From the NCBI GenBank assembly GCA_015711895.1, contig JACVJH010000206.1:1-8888 (forward strand): a stretch of DNA of 8,888 bases, in the 5' to 3' direction. Both the position numbers and the translations under genes were made by a program. How positions within the stretch are numbered: the first letter of the stretch is position 1; the number at the start of each line of letters is the position of its first letter. Below are positions 1-6,096 of the stretch, piece after piece. The DNA is from Candidatus Solincola tengchongensis (GTDB lineage: Bacteria > Actinomycetota > Geothermincolia > Geothermincolales > RBG-13-55-18). The notes beneath the pieces were generated by a model. The model searched no databases. It saw nothing but the letters and a program-made list of their open reading frames with translations, and was not told where the DNA came from.

Positions 1-2051
1 ACCTCCTCGTCCCGGAACTCCCTCTCCTTGCGGTCGAAAAGGCACAGGCATCCTACGAAATCTGTGCCCAGGACCACCGGATGGCTCAGCATGGACCTCC
101 AGCCGTAAGCATTCACCTCGGGAAGGACCTCCTGCAGGCGGCGGAGCCTTTCTTCCTCCCCTGCGAGGGAGCCCCTCCACCAGAGGACGGCATTCTCGAG
201 GTCCTCCCGGCTCATCTCGACCACCGAAGGCTTGTAGTCGTCGACTACCCCATGGAAAAAGGCGAGTCTGTAGGAGTCACCGGCTCGCCGCCAGTAGTGC
301 GCCACGGCACAGTCAAGCACCTCGCGGCTTGCCGCGGTGATCCTTTCCATGTTGCGCAGGGGGTCTGTTTCCAGGTTCAGCAGGCAGTGGTTTATCAGCC
401 CAATCCGCTCTTCCGCCTCCCTCCGCCTCTTCTCCCGCTCCATGGCTTCCAGGGCGAAGGAGATGTCGGCTGCGAGGCGTTCCATTATTTCCATTTCCTC
501 GGGGCCGAAATAGCCGGGAAGCTCGGAATAGACGTTTATCGCCCCCACGACCTTTCCCTCGCAGAGGAGCGGGAAGGCGCCCGAGGAACGGAGACCGGCC
601 TCCAGGAGCCTCTCCCGCCAAGGTTCCATCCGGGCGTCTGCCACAACGTCGTAACATACCTGGGGCGTTCCCTCCACTACGGCCCTACCCGTGGGGCCGA
701 GGCCCAGGGGGGAATCGTCGGCGCGAACCGATACCTTTCCCACGTAACCGGTAGAATCCCCGGCCACGGCCACGGGTTCCACGGCCGAACTGGAGCGGTC
801 GAGCTGCCCTACCCAGACCATCCGGAAGAGTCCTCTATCCACCAATATGTTACAGACCTCTTGGAGCAGCGGCTCTTTTTCCTGGAAGCGCGCGATGGCC
901 CGGTTGACCTCCGAGAGGACGGCGTAGAGCAGCCCCAATCTCTCCACCCTCTCCAGCGTGCGGTCGCGCTCCTCCGCCTGTTCCTGCAGGGCCACCGCCA
1001 TGCGGTTGAAGGATTCCGCCAGGAGCCCTATCTCCCCCACGGCCCCTGATCGTCCCGCCCTCACGGAGAGATTCCCCCTTTCCAGCTCCCCGGCCGCCCA
1101 CCGTAAATTCTGGATGGGCTTGAGGATGAACATCCCTCCCAACGCATAGGCAAGGAGTATGACCACGGCGGCGATAATCGACAGGATGGCGAGGTTCATG
1201 ACCAAAGCCCGGTTCGCCGGACCGTATATCATCCCCTCCGGGAATCCCGCGCAGATGTAGACCTTTCCCGCTTCTTCTCCCGGGGTTATGGACCTGTGCA
1301 CGTACAAACGCCGCACCCCGTCCAGTCCTTCCACACTCACCGAGCCGCTGCCCGGTCCCTCGAGCATGGCCTTCATCACCGGCGCCTCCGGGACCGTGGT
1401 CCCCACGTACCCTTCCCCCTCCGGGTAGCGCATGAGCACGGTTCCCTTCTCATCCGCGAGCATTAGGACCGAGCCCTCGGGCAGGGGAAAGGAGGCAGCG
1501 ATATCACCCAGCCAACCAAGGTCCCAGGAAGCTACCACGAGGAAATCCACCTCTTTCCTCTCGTCCAGGACGGGCAAGGCGAGGGGCAACAGTGGTTTGC
1601 CGGTGATGCGCCCGATTGTATAATCGCCGATGGAAAACTCCTTGCCCCGTACGGCACGCTGGAAGAAAGAGCGATCGGAAAGGTTGAGTGGACCCTGGTA
1701 GGGGACGGCGCTGGCCAGCACATAACCTTCGGCATCAATGACGATTATATTAACCAGATTGTGTGTGTTGGCGAGAAATTCCTTGAACAAGGATGTTGAT
1801 TCCTCCCACTTCTTTCCTTTTACCTCAGGGGTCGAGGAGAGGAACATCAGCATCCGGCGAGTGTCATCTAAACGCCGAAAATACTCCGTAGCCATGTTTT
1901 CCGAAAGACGGAAAGCCTCTCCGCGGGCGGCATCTACGGCATCTTTTCTCCGCTCCAGAGAAAACAGGAATTGTAGTAAAAAAACTGGCAGAAAAGCCAC
2001 GATGACTATAGCCAGAATTCGAGAGCGGAGCCCCGCGAACGGCCGGCGCAT
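1..2051 (-). CDS. Transmembrane dCache-HAMP-GAF-GAF sensor protein (C-terminus beyond left edge)
   Basis: An uninterrupted reading frame of 683 codons runs off the left edge, so the output domain (histidine kinase, PP2C/SpoIIE phosphatase, GGDEF or other) is not visible. In order: a short basic N-terminus and TM helix (about residues 11-31); an extracytoplasmic domain (about 32-280) with dCache-type signatures, including DRSFFQRAV near 126-134 and IGRITGKPLLPLALPV near 146-161; TM2 (286-309); HAMP (about 305-358, with the KPIQNL entry and FNRMA exit); a short coiled coil; GAF1 (about 390-536), with the typical GLGPTGRAVVEG, EPWRERLLEAGLRS and VVGAINVYSELPGYF segments; then a basic helical linker and a second, GAF-like domain from about 555. 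The family role is to sense a small external ligand and pass the signal through HAMP to cytoplasmic domains. I take ATG at 2051 as the start; an in-frame GTG at 2060 is possible, with a stop just upstream. It is separated from the operon behind it by a terminator. Confidence 0.9.
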   Translation of the reverse strand, partial: MRRPFAGLRSRILAIVIVAFLPVFLLQFLFSLERRKDAVDAARGEAFRLSENMATEYFRRLDDTRRMLMFLSSTPEVKGKKWEESTSLFKEFLANTHNLVNIIVIDAEGYVLASAVPYQGPLNLSDRSFFQRAVRGKEFSIGDYTIGRITGKPLLPLALPVLDERKEVDFLVVASWDLGWLGDIAASFPLPEGSVLMLADEKGTVLMRYPEGEGYVGTTVPEAPVMKAMLEGPGSGSVSVEGLDGVRRLYVHRSITPGEEAGKVYICAGFPEGMIYGPANRALVMNLAILSIIAAVVILLAYALGGMFILKPIQNLRWAAGELERGNLSVRAGRSGAVGEIGLLAESFNRMAVALQEQAEERDRTLERVERLGLLYAVLSEVNRAIARFQEKEPLLQEVCNILVDRGLFRMVWVGQLDRSSSAVEPVAVAGDSTGYVGKVSVRADDSPLGLGPTGRAVVEGTPQVCYDVVADARMEPWRERLLEAGLRSSGAFPLLCEGKVVGAINVYSELPGYFGPEEMEIMERLAADISFALEAMEREKRRREAEERIGLINHCLLNLETDPLRNMERITAASREVLDCAVAHYWRRAGDSYRLAFFHGVVDDYKPSVVEMSREDLENAVLWWRGSLAGEEERLRRLQEVLPEVNAYGWRSMLSHPVVLGTDFVGCLCLFDRKEREFRDEE

Positions 2052-2259
2052 GACGATCACTCTTCATTCATTCCACACCACTTAATTTATTATACCCTTT
2101 CGGCTGCCGGACGCTGTGTCTTAACGGAGGCGAACAATCCTATAAATCAGCGTTTTTCTGTCGGGATCACGCGTGTTTCCAACTTTTGGCATCCCTACGC
2201 TGTTGTCGGAGTTATGTCCGCCTGGCCGCATTAAACGCCGCGGAAGGGGAGGGAAAAAG
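2052..2259. other. Intergenic region between sensor gene and coiled-coil operon
   Basis: No credible gene lies here; reading frames that cross it are short and have no start-site support. Besides the -10-like box listed separately, the minus strand has a weak promoter-like pair, CCGACA and TAGGAT about 16 bp apart, around 2135-2165. The match is poor and I do not call it. Confidence 0.5.
2089..2094 (-). promoter_or_regulatory. Candidate -10 box for the sensor gene
   Basis: The minus strand reads TATAAT, a perfect sigma-A -10 hexamer, 37 bp upstream of the sensor ATG in an AT-rich patch that stands out from the GC-rich surroundings. No convincing -35 box lies 16-18 bp upstream; the nearest resemblance is too far away. 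It sits downstream of the terminator of the preceding operon, as an independent promoter should. The call rests on one hexamer and its position. Confidence 0.4.
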
Positions 2260-2295
2260 AAGAGACCGCCCCGGGCGAAAGGCGGTCTCTTTTGG
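2260..2295 (-). terminator. Intrinsic terminator closing the six-gene operon
   Basis: A 10-bp perfect stem, AGAGACCGCC at 2261-2270 paired with GGCGGTCTCT at 2281-2290, closes a 10-nt loop; one A-T pair extends it to 2260/2291. On the minus strand the hairpin is followed by TTCTTTTT (2260-2253), and on the plus strand by a short T run, so it could stop transcription both ways. It lies about 40 bp past the stop codon of the last operon gene and separates the operon from the sensor gene. Confidence 0.85.
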
Positions 2296-2298
2296 GGT

Positions 2299-2314
2299 GG
2301 CGGAGCGCTCCGCC
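2299..2314. repeat. Perfect 16-bp palindrome
   Basis: GGCGGAGCGCTCCGCC is its own reverse complement. It lies between the stop codon of the 59-residue membrane protein gene and the terminator hairpin. In RNA it could fold as a 6-bp GC stem with a GCGC loop, which might protect the 3' end of the operon transcript; as DNA it could be a dimer-binding site. Its function is unknown. Confidence 0.6.
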
Positions 2315-2329
2315 GACTGGGGGATGTCT

Positions 2330-2509
2330 CTAAACCCCGGCCAGGGAAAACAACAGGGCAAAGACGCATACCAAGCAATAAAATCCGGCCAGGGCCAGAA
2401 GGAGCGGCTTGACGTAAGGGCGTTCGCGGAAAATCCCTATCGCCAGCAAAGCCCCCAGCACCAAGACTATCGCCGCCGAGAGGACGATGAGGAACCTCGC
2501 CGCCGTCAT
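2330..2509 (-). CDS. Small two-helix membrane protein (59 aa), last gene of operon
   Basis: This is a 59-residue, almost wholly hydrophobic protein of unrecognised family. TM1 spans about residues 5-27 and TM2 about 36-57, joined by a short basic loop (FRERPYVKP). By the positive-inside rule the loop is cytoplasmic and both ends face outward. There are two cysteines in TM2 (C45, C48). I choose ATG at 2509 because GAGGAG lies 6 nt upstream. A TTG two codons earlier would give 61 residues but directly abuts that ribosome-binding site. It starts 10 nt after the TGA of the preceding gene and is followed by the operon terminator, so it is the sixth and last member. Its co-expression with five exported coiled-coil proteins suggests a small membrane partner or anchor for them, but that is inference. 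Confidence 0.75.
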   Translation of the reverse strand: MTAARFLIVLSAAIVLVLGALLAIGIFRERPYVKPLLLALAGFYCLVCVFALLFSLAGV

Positions 2510-2515
2510 ATCCAA

Positions 2516-2521
2516 CTCCTC
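2516..2521 (-). promoter_or_regulatory. Ribosome-binding site deciding the start of the 59-aa gene
   Basis: The minus strand reads GAGGAG, overlapping the TGA stop of the preceding gene and ending 6 nt before ATG at 2509. This spacing favours the ATG over the TTG at 2515, which touches the site. The overlap with the upstream stop suggests translational coupling. Confidence 0.65.
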
Positions 2522-3035
2522 ACTTATATTTACCTTCCATCATGTCGGCGATGTCCGAGGCGCATGCGTTGGATGCCCGCAGTCCATTGACCATATCCTG
2601 GAGTGCGGCCAGGGTGCGGTTGATGTACTGAAGGGTTATGGCCGTTTTGCCTCCCACCTCTGCCAGGGGAGACTTCGAAGAGGCGATGCGGAAACCGAGG
2701 GAACCCACGCCCAGGTTGTTCCGGTCCAGAAGGTCAGCCGTTGTCCCCTGCAGCTCGTTCGCCTTCCGGACCAGGTCGTTCATCTCCGAGACCACCTCCA
2801 CCAGGGCCTGGAGGTCGGCGAGCATGGCCTCCGTCTTTTCCGCCATCTCCTCGGTGGGTCTAAAGGCGGGGAGTATATCCCTCACTCCTCTCTCCTGTGC
2901 TCGCACCTCATCAAGCAATCCCGCCTGTTTCTCGCCCATGCCTCTCTGGACCCCGATGACCTTGAGGAGCGTCCCTCCAGTCGCCGCGAGGCTGATCGCC
3001 ACCGTCAGGCCGAGCAGGAATTTCAATGCCTTCAA
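2520..3035 (-). CDS. Exported, membrane-anchored helical/coiled-coil protein, operon member 5 (171 aa)
   Basis: No named family is recognised. The N-terminus (MKALKFLLGLTVAISLAATG) is a basic stub plus hydrophobic segment, either an uncleaved N-in anchor or a signal peptide. The rest (about residues 30-171) is almost all predicted helix, rich in Ala, Leu, Glu and Lys, with heptad-like spacing. It shares two motifs with other operon members: DLVRKANEL (87-95), matching ELVGKTNEL and DLVVRSNQL in operon members 4 and 3; and YINRTLAALQDMVNGL (137-152), matching YITDTLQAMREMKQGL in member 3. The start is TTG at 3035, 12 nt after the TGA of the preceding gene, preceded by GGGGGGAGGG; no better ATG exists upstream. 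The single cysteine is at C158. The general shape resembles the helical ligand-binding parts of chemoreceptors or DUF948-like proteins, but no signalling domain is present. Confidence 0.8.
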   Translation of the reverse strand: MKALKFLLGLTVAISLAATGGTLLKVIGVQRGMGEKQAGLLDEVRAQERGVRDILPAFRPTEEMAEKTEAMLADLQALVEVVSEMNDLVRKANELQGTTADLLDRNNLGVGSLGFRIASSKSPLAEVGGKTAITLQYINRTLAALQDMVNGLRASNACASDIADMMEGKYK

Positions 3036-3047
3036 CGCCCTCCCCCC

Positions 3048-3830
3048 TCACCGTCCGCCCAAAAGCTTCCCTATCCCCTCCAGGAGTCCGGACACCGGGT
3101 TCCCCGAGACCTGCTCGATGACCCTCAACAACTCCGGATTCAACAATGTGTTTCCCGGAGAACCGACTTGAGCCGGGAGAGGCGCGGGCATTCCCGACTT
3201 GGCGCCCGCAGTGTGTTCGCTGTGGGGAACGAACTCGGAGAGGCGGGACATGATGCCTCCGCGCATGTAAGCTTTTGCTTTAGCGCTTTTAGGCTGTATC
3301 CTGGCCAGGTATCCCAGGGTCTCGTCGAAGAGTACGGAGATGGTGGAGGCTAGGCTCACCATCCCGGAGGAACCATCCGCCACCCCCTGGGTCAGGGCTA
3401 CCGAATCCCGCATAGCGGCGAGGAGCGAGGCGGAGATGGGTTCCAGCCCTCGGGCTAGGTTCAGGGTCATATGCAGTTTCCCTTCCAATATGCCGAGGGA
3501 TTCGTTGGTCTCCTCGAGGAGGGGCTTCTGACCGGACATGGCCGCGTTGAGTTCGTCCACCACGTCCATTTGCCGGTGCAGCAGCTCGTTGGTCTTCCCC
3601 ACCAGTTCCAGTTTCTCGTTCAACGCGCTGACGTTCTCCCTTACCTCCCCCATTATCCCGCCCATTTCCTGCATCCCGTGCAAGCTCTCGTCCACCATGT
3701 TGAAGATGTTGTAACGGCGGTTAAAGCTCTCCAGGGCCCCGCTGGTGGCCAGGGCATAGGAAACGGTGACCACACCCGCGAGGATCAGCCCCAATGCTCC
3801 GGTAATGGCCAATTTCCGCAACATAATCAT
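3048..3830 (-). CDS. Exported, membrane-anchored helical/coiled-coil protein, operon member 4 (260 aa)
   Basis: This is the largest of the five paralog-like operon proteins; no family is recognised. A hydrophobic N-terminal segment (about residues 7-29, ending YALATS) could be an anchor or a cleavable signal peptide (ALA-TS). A long helical region follows (about 35-180) with the motif ELVGKTNEL (75-83) shared with members 3 and 5. Next come a proline/glycine-rich linker (about 211-228, MPAPLPAQVGSPG) and a short C-terminal amphipathic segment (about 231-258, ending GLLEGIGKLLGG). The linker and tail are absent from its neighbours. The frame is open back to 3866, but I use ATG at 3830 because GAGGAGAG lies just upstream and the longer form would overlap the previous gene; ATG at 3824 is also possible. 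There is no cysteine. It lies 13 nt after the stop of member 3. Confidence 0.8.
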   Translation of the reverse strand: MIMLRKLAITGALGLILAGVVTVSYALATSGALESFNRRYNIFNMVDESLHGMQEMGGIMGEVRENVSALNEKLELVGKTNELLHRQMDVVDELNAAMSGQKPLLEETNESLGILEGKLHMTLNLARGLEPISASLLAAMRDSVALTQGVADGSSGMVSLASTISVLFDETLGYLARIQPKSAKAKAYMRGGIMSRLSEFVPHSEHTAGAKSGMPAPLPAQVGSPGNTLLNPELLRVIEQVSGNPVSGLLEGIGKLLGGR

Positions 3831-3843
3831 CGCTCTCCTCTCC

Positions 3844-4413
3844 TCAGGGCAGGTTGGGTAGGGCATAGGTGAAGAAGAGGCGGTAGGATACCGAGTTTGC
3901 CAGCTTCTCCCTCAGGGCGGCCATCTCCCCGGCGATGGCCCGGTTGGTCTGGTTTATCCTGTCCAGGATGTCCAAAGAGGATGCGGAGGCATAATTACCA
4001 TCGTCAACAGCCGCTGAGAGCTGGCGGAGGTAGGGGTCCAACTCCGCGAGAGCGGCGGAAAGACGGTCGGTATGCTCCCGGACCAGGGCCAGAACCTGGT
4101 TGTTGTTCTCGATGGTCTCCACCATGGCCTCCAGGCCCTGCTTCATCTCCCTCATGGCCTGAAGGGTATCCGTTATATAGCTTCCGACCACACCGGCCTT
4201 CTCGTTGAGTTCCACGGTTGGCTGGAGGGACTCACGCATCCCATCATTCAGCTGGTTGGAACGGACCACCAGATCCCGTACCCTCTCCACTTTGGAGTCA
4301 ACGTTGCGGGCCACGCCCAGAGTGGCCGCCGTCCCCCCGGCGAGGACCACGGAGACCGTGGCGCACATGGCCCATATCCCCAAGCTGAACAGTTTGGCGA
4401 GCAGCTTCTTCAT
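3844..4413 (-). CDS. Exported, membrane-anchored helical/coiled-coil protein, operon member 3 (189 aa)
   Basis: No named family is recognised. The N-terminus MKKLLAKLFS leads into a hydrophobic segment (about residues 8-33), either an N-in anchor or a signal peptide with a possible VLA-GG cleavage. The exported part is helical and coiled-coil-like. It carries DLVVRSNQL (47-55) and YITDTLQAMREMKQGL (79-94); both have close counterparts in member 5, and the first also in member 4. This is the clearest sign that the operon grew by duplication. A C-terminal helix (about 148-178) is followed by a short hydrophobic end, RLFFTYALPNLP. The start is ATG at 4413 with a G-rich ribosome-binding site (GGGGGGAGGGG) in the 12-nt gap after the TGA of the previous gene. 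The only cysteine, C17, is in the hydrophobic segment. Confidence 0.82.
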   Translation of the reverse strand: MKKLLAKLFSLGIWAMCATVSVVLAGGTAATLGVARNVDSKVERVRDLVVRSNQLNDGMRESLQPTVELNEKAGVVGSYITDTLQAMREMKQGLEAMVETIENNNQVLALVREHTDRLSAALAELDPYLRQLSAAVDDGNYASASSLDILDRINQTNRAIAGEMAALREKLANSVSYRLFFTYALPNLP

Positions 4414-4425
4414 TCCCCTCCCCCC

Positions 4426-4941
4426 TCAAGGCAAAGCGGGCGTGCCTTGGTTGTTCTCCTGGGCCAGCCGGTACATCTCCTCCACCTTCTGGAGCTGGCC
4501 GGTGGCGGCCCCCATAATCCCGGAAAGGAGGCTCCCCACCTCCCCCATCACCGCCACCACTTGGGCCATGTACAGGGAGATCTGTTCAACCATGGCGAGG
4601 TTGGATAGGACGACACCGTCAATTTCCCGGTTGAGCGCCAACATGGCGTCGTTCATGGCCCGTATCTCCTCCGCGTCGGAGACTATGCCCCTCGCCACCT
4701 CGTTGGCCTCCCGGATACCGCCCATGATCCCGTCGAATATCCCGGACATATCGACGAGGTTGCTCCCCTTTTCCCCCATGGATTCCTCCAACTCCACGGC
4801 GCGGGAAAGCATCCTCTCGTTCTCCGAGAGCCGGGAGTCCAGCCCTTTGAGCTCAGCCAGCATGAGCAGGGTGTTGAGCATGAAGCCCACCAGGCCAACC
4901 ACACCCGCCAGCTTTACCGCTTTGAGCAGCTTCGCCTTCAC
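4426..4941 (-). CDS. Exported, membrane-anchored helical/coiled-coil protein, operon member 2 (171 aa)
   Basis: No family is recognised. It has a basic N-terminus (MKAKLLKAVK), a TM segment (about residues 11-29) and then a helical, Met- and Glu-rich body. Two glycine-containing stretches look alike (GIFDGIMGGI at 68-77 and LLSGIMGAATG at 138-148), and the C-terminus is short and polar (QENNQGTPALP). Topology and length match members 3 and 5, but the LVxK-NEL motif is not clearly present, so relatedness is by architecture and position. The start codon is GTG at 4941, 9 nt after the TGA of the preceding gene, with GAGGGGGG in between. Like member 5 it begins MKA. It has no cysteine and no enzymatic motif. 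Confidence 0.8.
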   Translation of the reverse strand: MKAKLLKAVKLAGVVGLVGFMLNTLLMLAELKGLDSRLSENERMLSRAVELEESMGEKGSNLVDMSGIFDGIMGGIREANEVARGIVSDAEEIRAMNDAMLALNREIDGVVLSNLAMVEQISLYMAQVVAVMGEVGSLLSGIMGAATGQLQKVEEMYRLAQENNQGTPALP

Positions 4942-4950
4942 TTGCCCCCC

Positions 4951-5514
4951 TCACATATTGCGCATGATCTCCAGCGCGCGGTCCATCTTCCCGTTTATCT
5001 CCCGGTTGACGCCCTCGAAGGCCCTGAGGTTGCCGTACAACAGGCGCACGAGCTCCAGGGTCCTGCCCGCTATTCCCATCTGATCTTCCGTCCCCTCCTT
5101 GAGTCCCAATTCCACGCTCAGGACCTCCTGCGCGATGGACAGAATGATGGAGACCTGTTGCCTCTGACGTCCGACCATATCCGCCAGCTCTCGGGATGTT
5201 CCCACCTGCTCCTGCGTCTTTTCGCTAAGGAGTCCCAGAAGCATCTTGGATTCCTCCAGGCCCCCTTCCTTCACGTCCATCACCGCAAGGGTCTCCACCA
5301 CTTCCCCGGTGCCCTGATTCAGGCCCTCCACCTCCTGGTTTATCTTCTTCAGCTGCCCGGTGAGGTTATATTTTTCAAGCTTATCCTTGGCCGAACAGCC
5401 GCCCCCGAAAAGCGGCAGGAGAATCAATACGGCCACCAAGCCCACGGTTATTGTCCCACTCAGGATATGAACCGTGAGGGTTCTCCTTTTTCGGCATCTC
5501 CAGGAAAAGACCAT
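4951..5514 (-). CDS. Exported helical/coiled-coil protein, possible lipoprotein, first gene of operon (187 aa)
   Basis: This is the first gene of the six-gene operon; no family is recognised. A strongly basic N-terminus (WRCRKRR, residues 5-11) precedes a hydrophobic segment (about 18-36) ending LLPLFGGGCSAKDK. C40 after LFGGG resembles a loose lipobox, so this may be a lipoprotein, although the -3 position is Gly rather than Leu/Val/Ile. Otherwise the segment is a signal anchor. The remainder (45-187) is helical with heptad-like Leu/Val/Met spacing and many Glu, Gln and Lys. It differs from its neighbours in the basic leader and the possible lipidation. The start is ATG at 5514 with GAGGGGG 6 nt upstream. 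The upstream 582-bp region should hold the operon promoter. Confidence 0.78.
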   Translation of the reverse strand: MVFSWRCRKRRTLTVHILSGTITVGLVAVLILLPLFGGGCSAKDKLEKYNLTGQLKKINQEVEGLNQGTGEVVETLAVMDVKEGGLEESKMLLGLLSEKTQEQVGTSRELADMVGRQRQQVSIILSIAQEVLSVELGLKEGTEDQMGIAGRTLELVRLLYGNLRAFEGVNREINGKMDRALEIMRNM

Positions 5515-5671
5515 GTCTAACCCCCTCTTTCTCTGAACATGAATACGGACGAGTCACCAATTCCCCTCTCTTCAAAATCCCTGCTCCACATGCGTTTCCC
5601 AATACGAAAAATCACTCGTCCTTAAAAGGCCGGAATCCATTCGACCGCGCCGAGAGGCATGCCCAAGCACG

Positions 5672-5709
5672 GAGGCAATTTCTGACCGAGGCAATTTCTA
5701 AGAGAAATT
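5672..5709. repeat. Two 12-bp direct repeats merging into an inverted repeat (candidate operator)
   Basis: GAGGCAATTTCT occurs exactly at 5672-5683 and again at 5688-5699, a 16-bp period. The end of the second copy forms an inverted repeat with the following bases: AATTTCT (5693-5699), a 3-bp spacer, AGAAATT (5703-5709). It lies about 160-190 bp upstream of the operon start. The arrangement fits a transcription-factor site or a decayed repeat; no binding protein can be named. Confidence 0.5.
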
Positions 5710-6082
5710 ATCAAAGGGCCGTTTCGGAGCCCTCCGGGACCAGTACCGTTCTATGCCCCGGGAACGCCGCTCCTTCAAGGCCTTCCCTCAAGGCTCGTCA
5801 TGGTCTACCCATGCACCGGGATCGGCGCAGATCTCCTTGGATGATATTGGCATGTCATCTCCCCACCGCCTCTCCCGCACTTGATTCAACGCGCCTCGTG
5901 GTTTGAGCATGGGCATCGAATCCTTTCCCTCACAGCGCTCTTTTCCGACACCCGATTCCCTTCCTTCGCCCGAGAAAGGTCTCCGCTCACGGCATGGGGG
6001 ATTCGAGGAGGAGAATCGTATCTACCGAATGGAAGGCGAGCAGGTGCCCGTGCGAAAGGGGCTTCCGAGGGATTTAGCGTAT

Positions 6083-6087
6083 GGAGG
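6083..6087 (+). promoter_or_regulatory. Ribosome-binding site of the LPFTG surface-protein gene
   Basis: A perfect GGAGG lies 9 nt before ATG at 6097 and supports that start. A nearby ATG at 6081 is out of frame. Confidence 0.7.
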
Positions 6088-6096
6088 TGAAGGTAG

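Larger units (their letters stand above)
5515..6096. other. Divergent intergenic region between coiled-coil operon and surface-protein gene
   Basis: These 582 bp separate two divergently transcribed units and should hold both promoters. I find no convincing -35/-10 pair on either strand. The notable content is the repeat cluster at 5672-5709, listed separately. Short open frames on the plus strand at 5881-6100 have unusual composition, overlap one another and the start of the next gene, and lack good ribosome-binding sites, so I do not call them genes. The region is long enough for an untranslated leader or small RNA before 6097, but I recognise no known riboswitch. Confidence 0.6.

Noticed and set aside
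81..1049. 322-codon open frame on the plus strand
   Set aside because: It is antisense to the sensor gene, whose minus-strand frame is open throughout and shows clear HAMP and GAF signatures. The plus-strand translation is rich in His, Pro and Arg and has no recognisable domain, as expected for the complement of a GC-rich gene.
2487..3353. 288-codon open frame on the plus strand
   Set aside because: It is antisense across operon members 4 and 5. Its composition is typical of a shadow frame (Arg/His/Ser rich), and the minus strand has ordered starts, ribosome-binding sites and stops.
2520..4941. Idea that the operon encodes methyl-accepting chemotaxis receptors
   Set aside because: The helical bodies resemble receptor coiled coils in composition, but there is no HAMP, no conserved hairpin-tip signalling motif and no second TM helix. 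With an N-in anchor the coil would lie outside the cell.
4205..5083. 292-codon open frame on the plus strand
   Set aside because: It is antisense across three operon genes and very rich in Ser/Arg/Pro. The opposite strand has coherent TM-plus-coil proteins.
5799..5813. Small inverted repeat CATGG-N5-CCATG
   Set aside because: A 5-bp arm is expected by chance in several hundred bases, and there is no T tract or promoter nearby to give it meaning.
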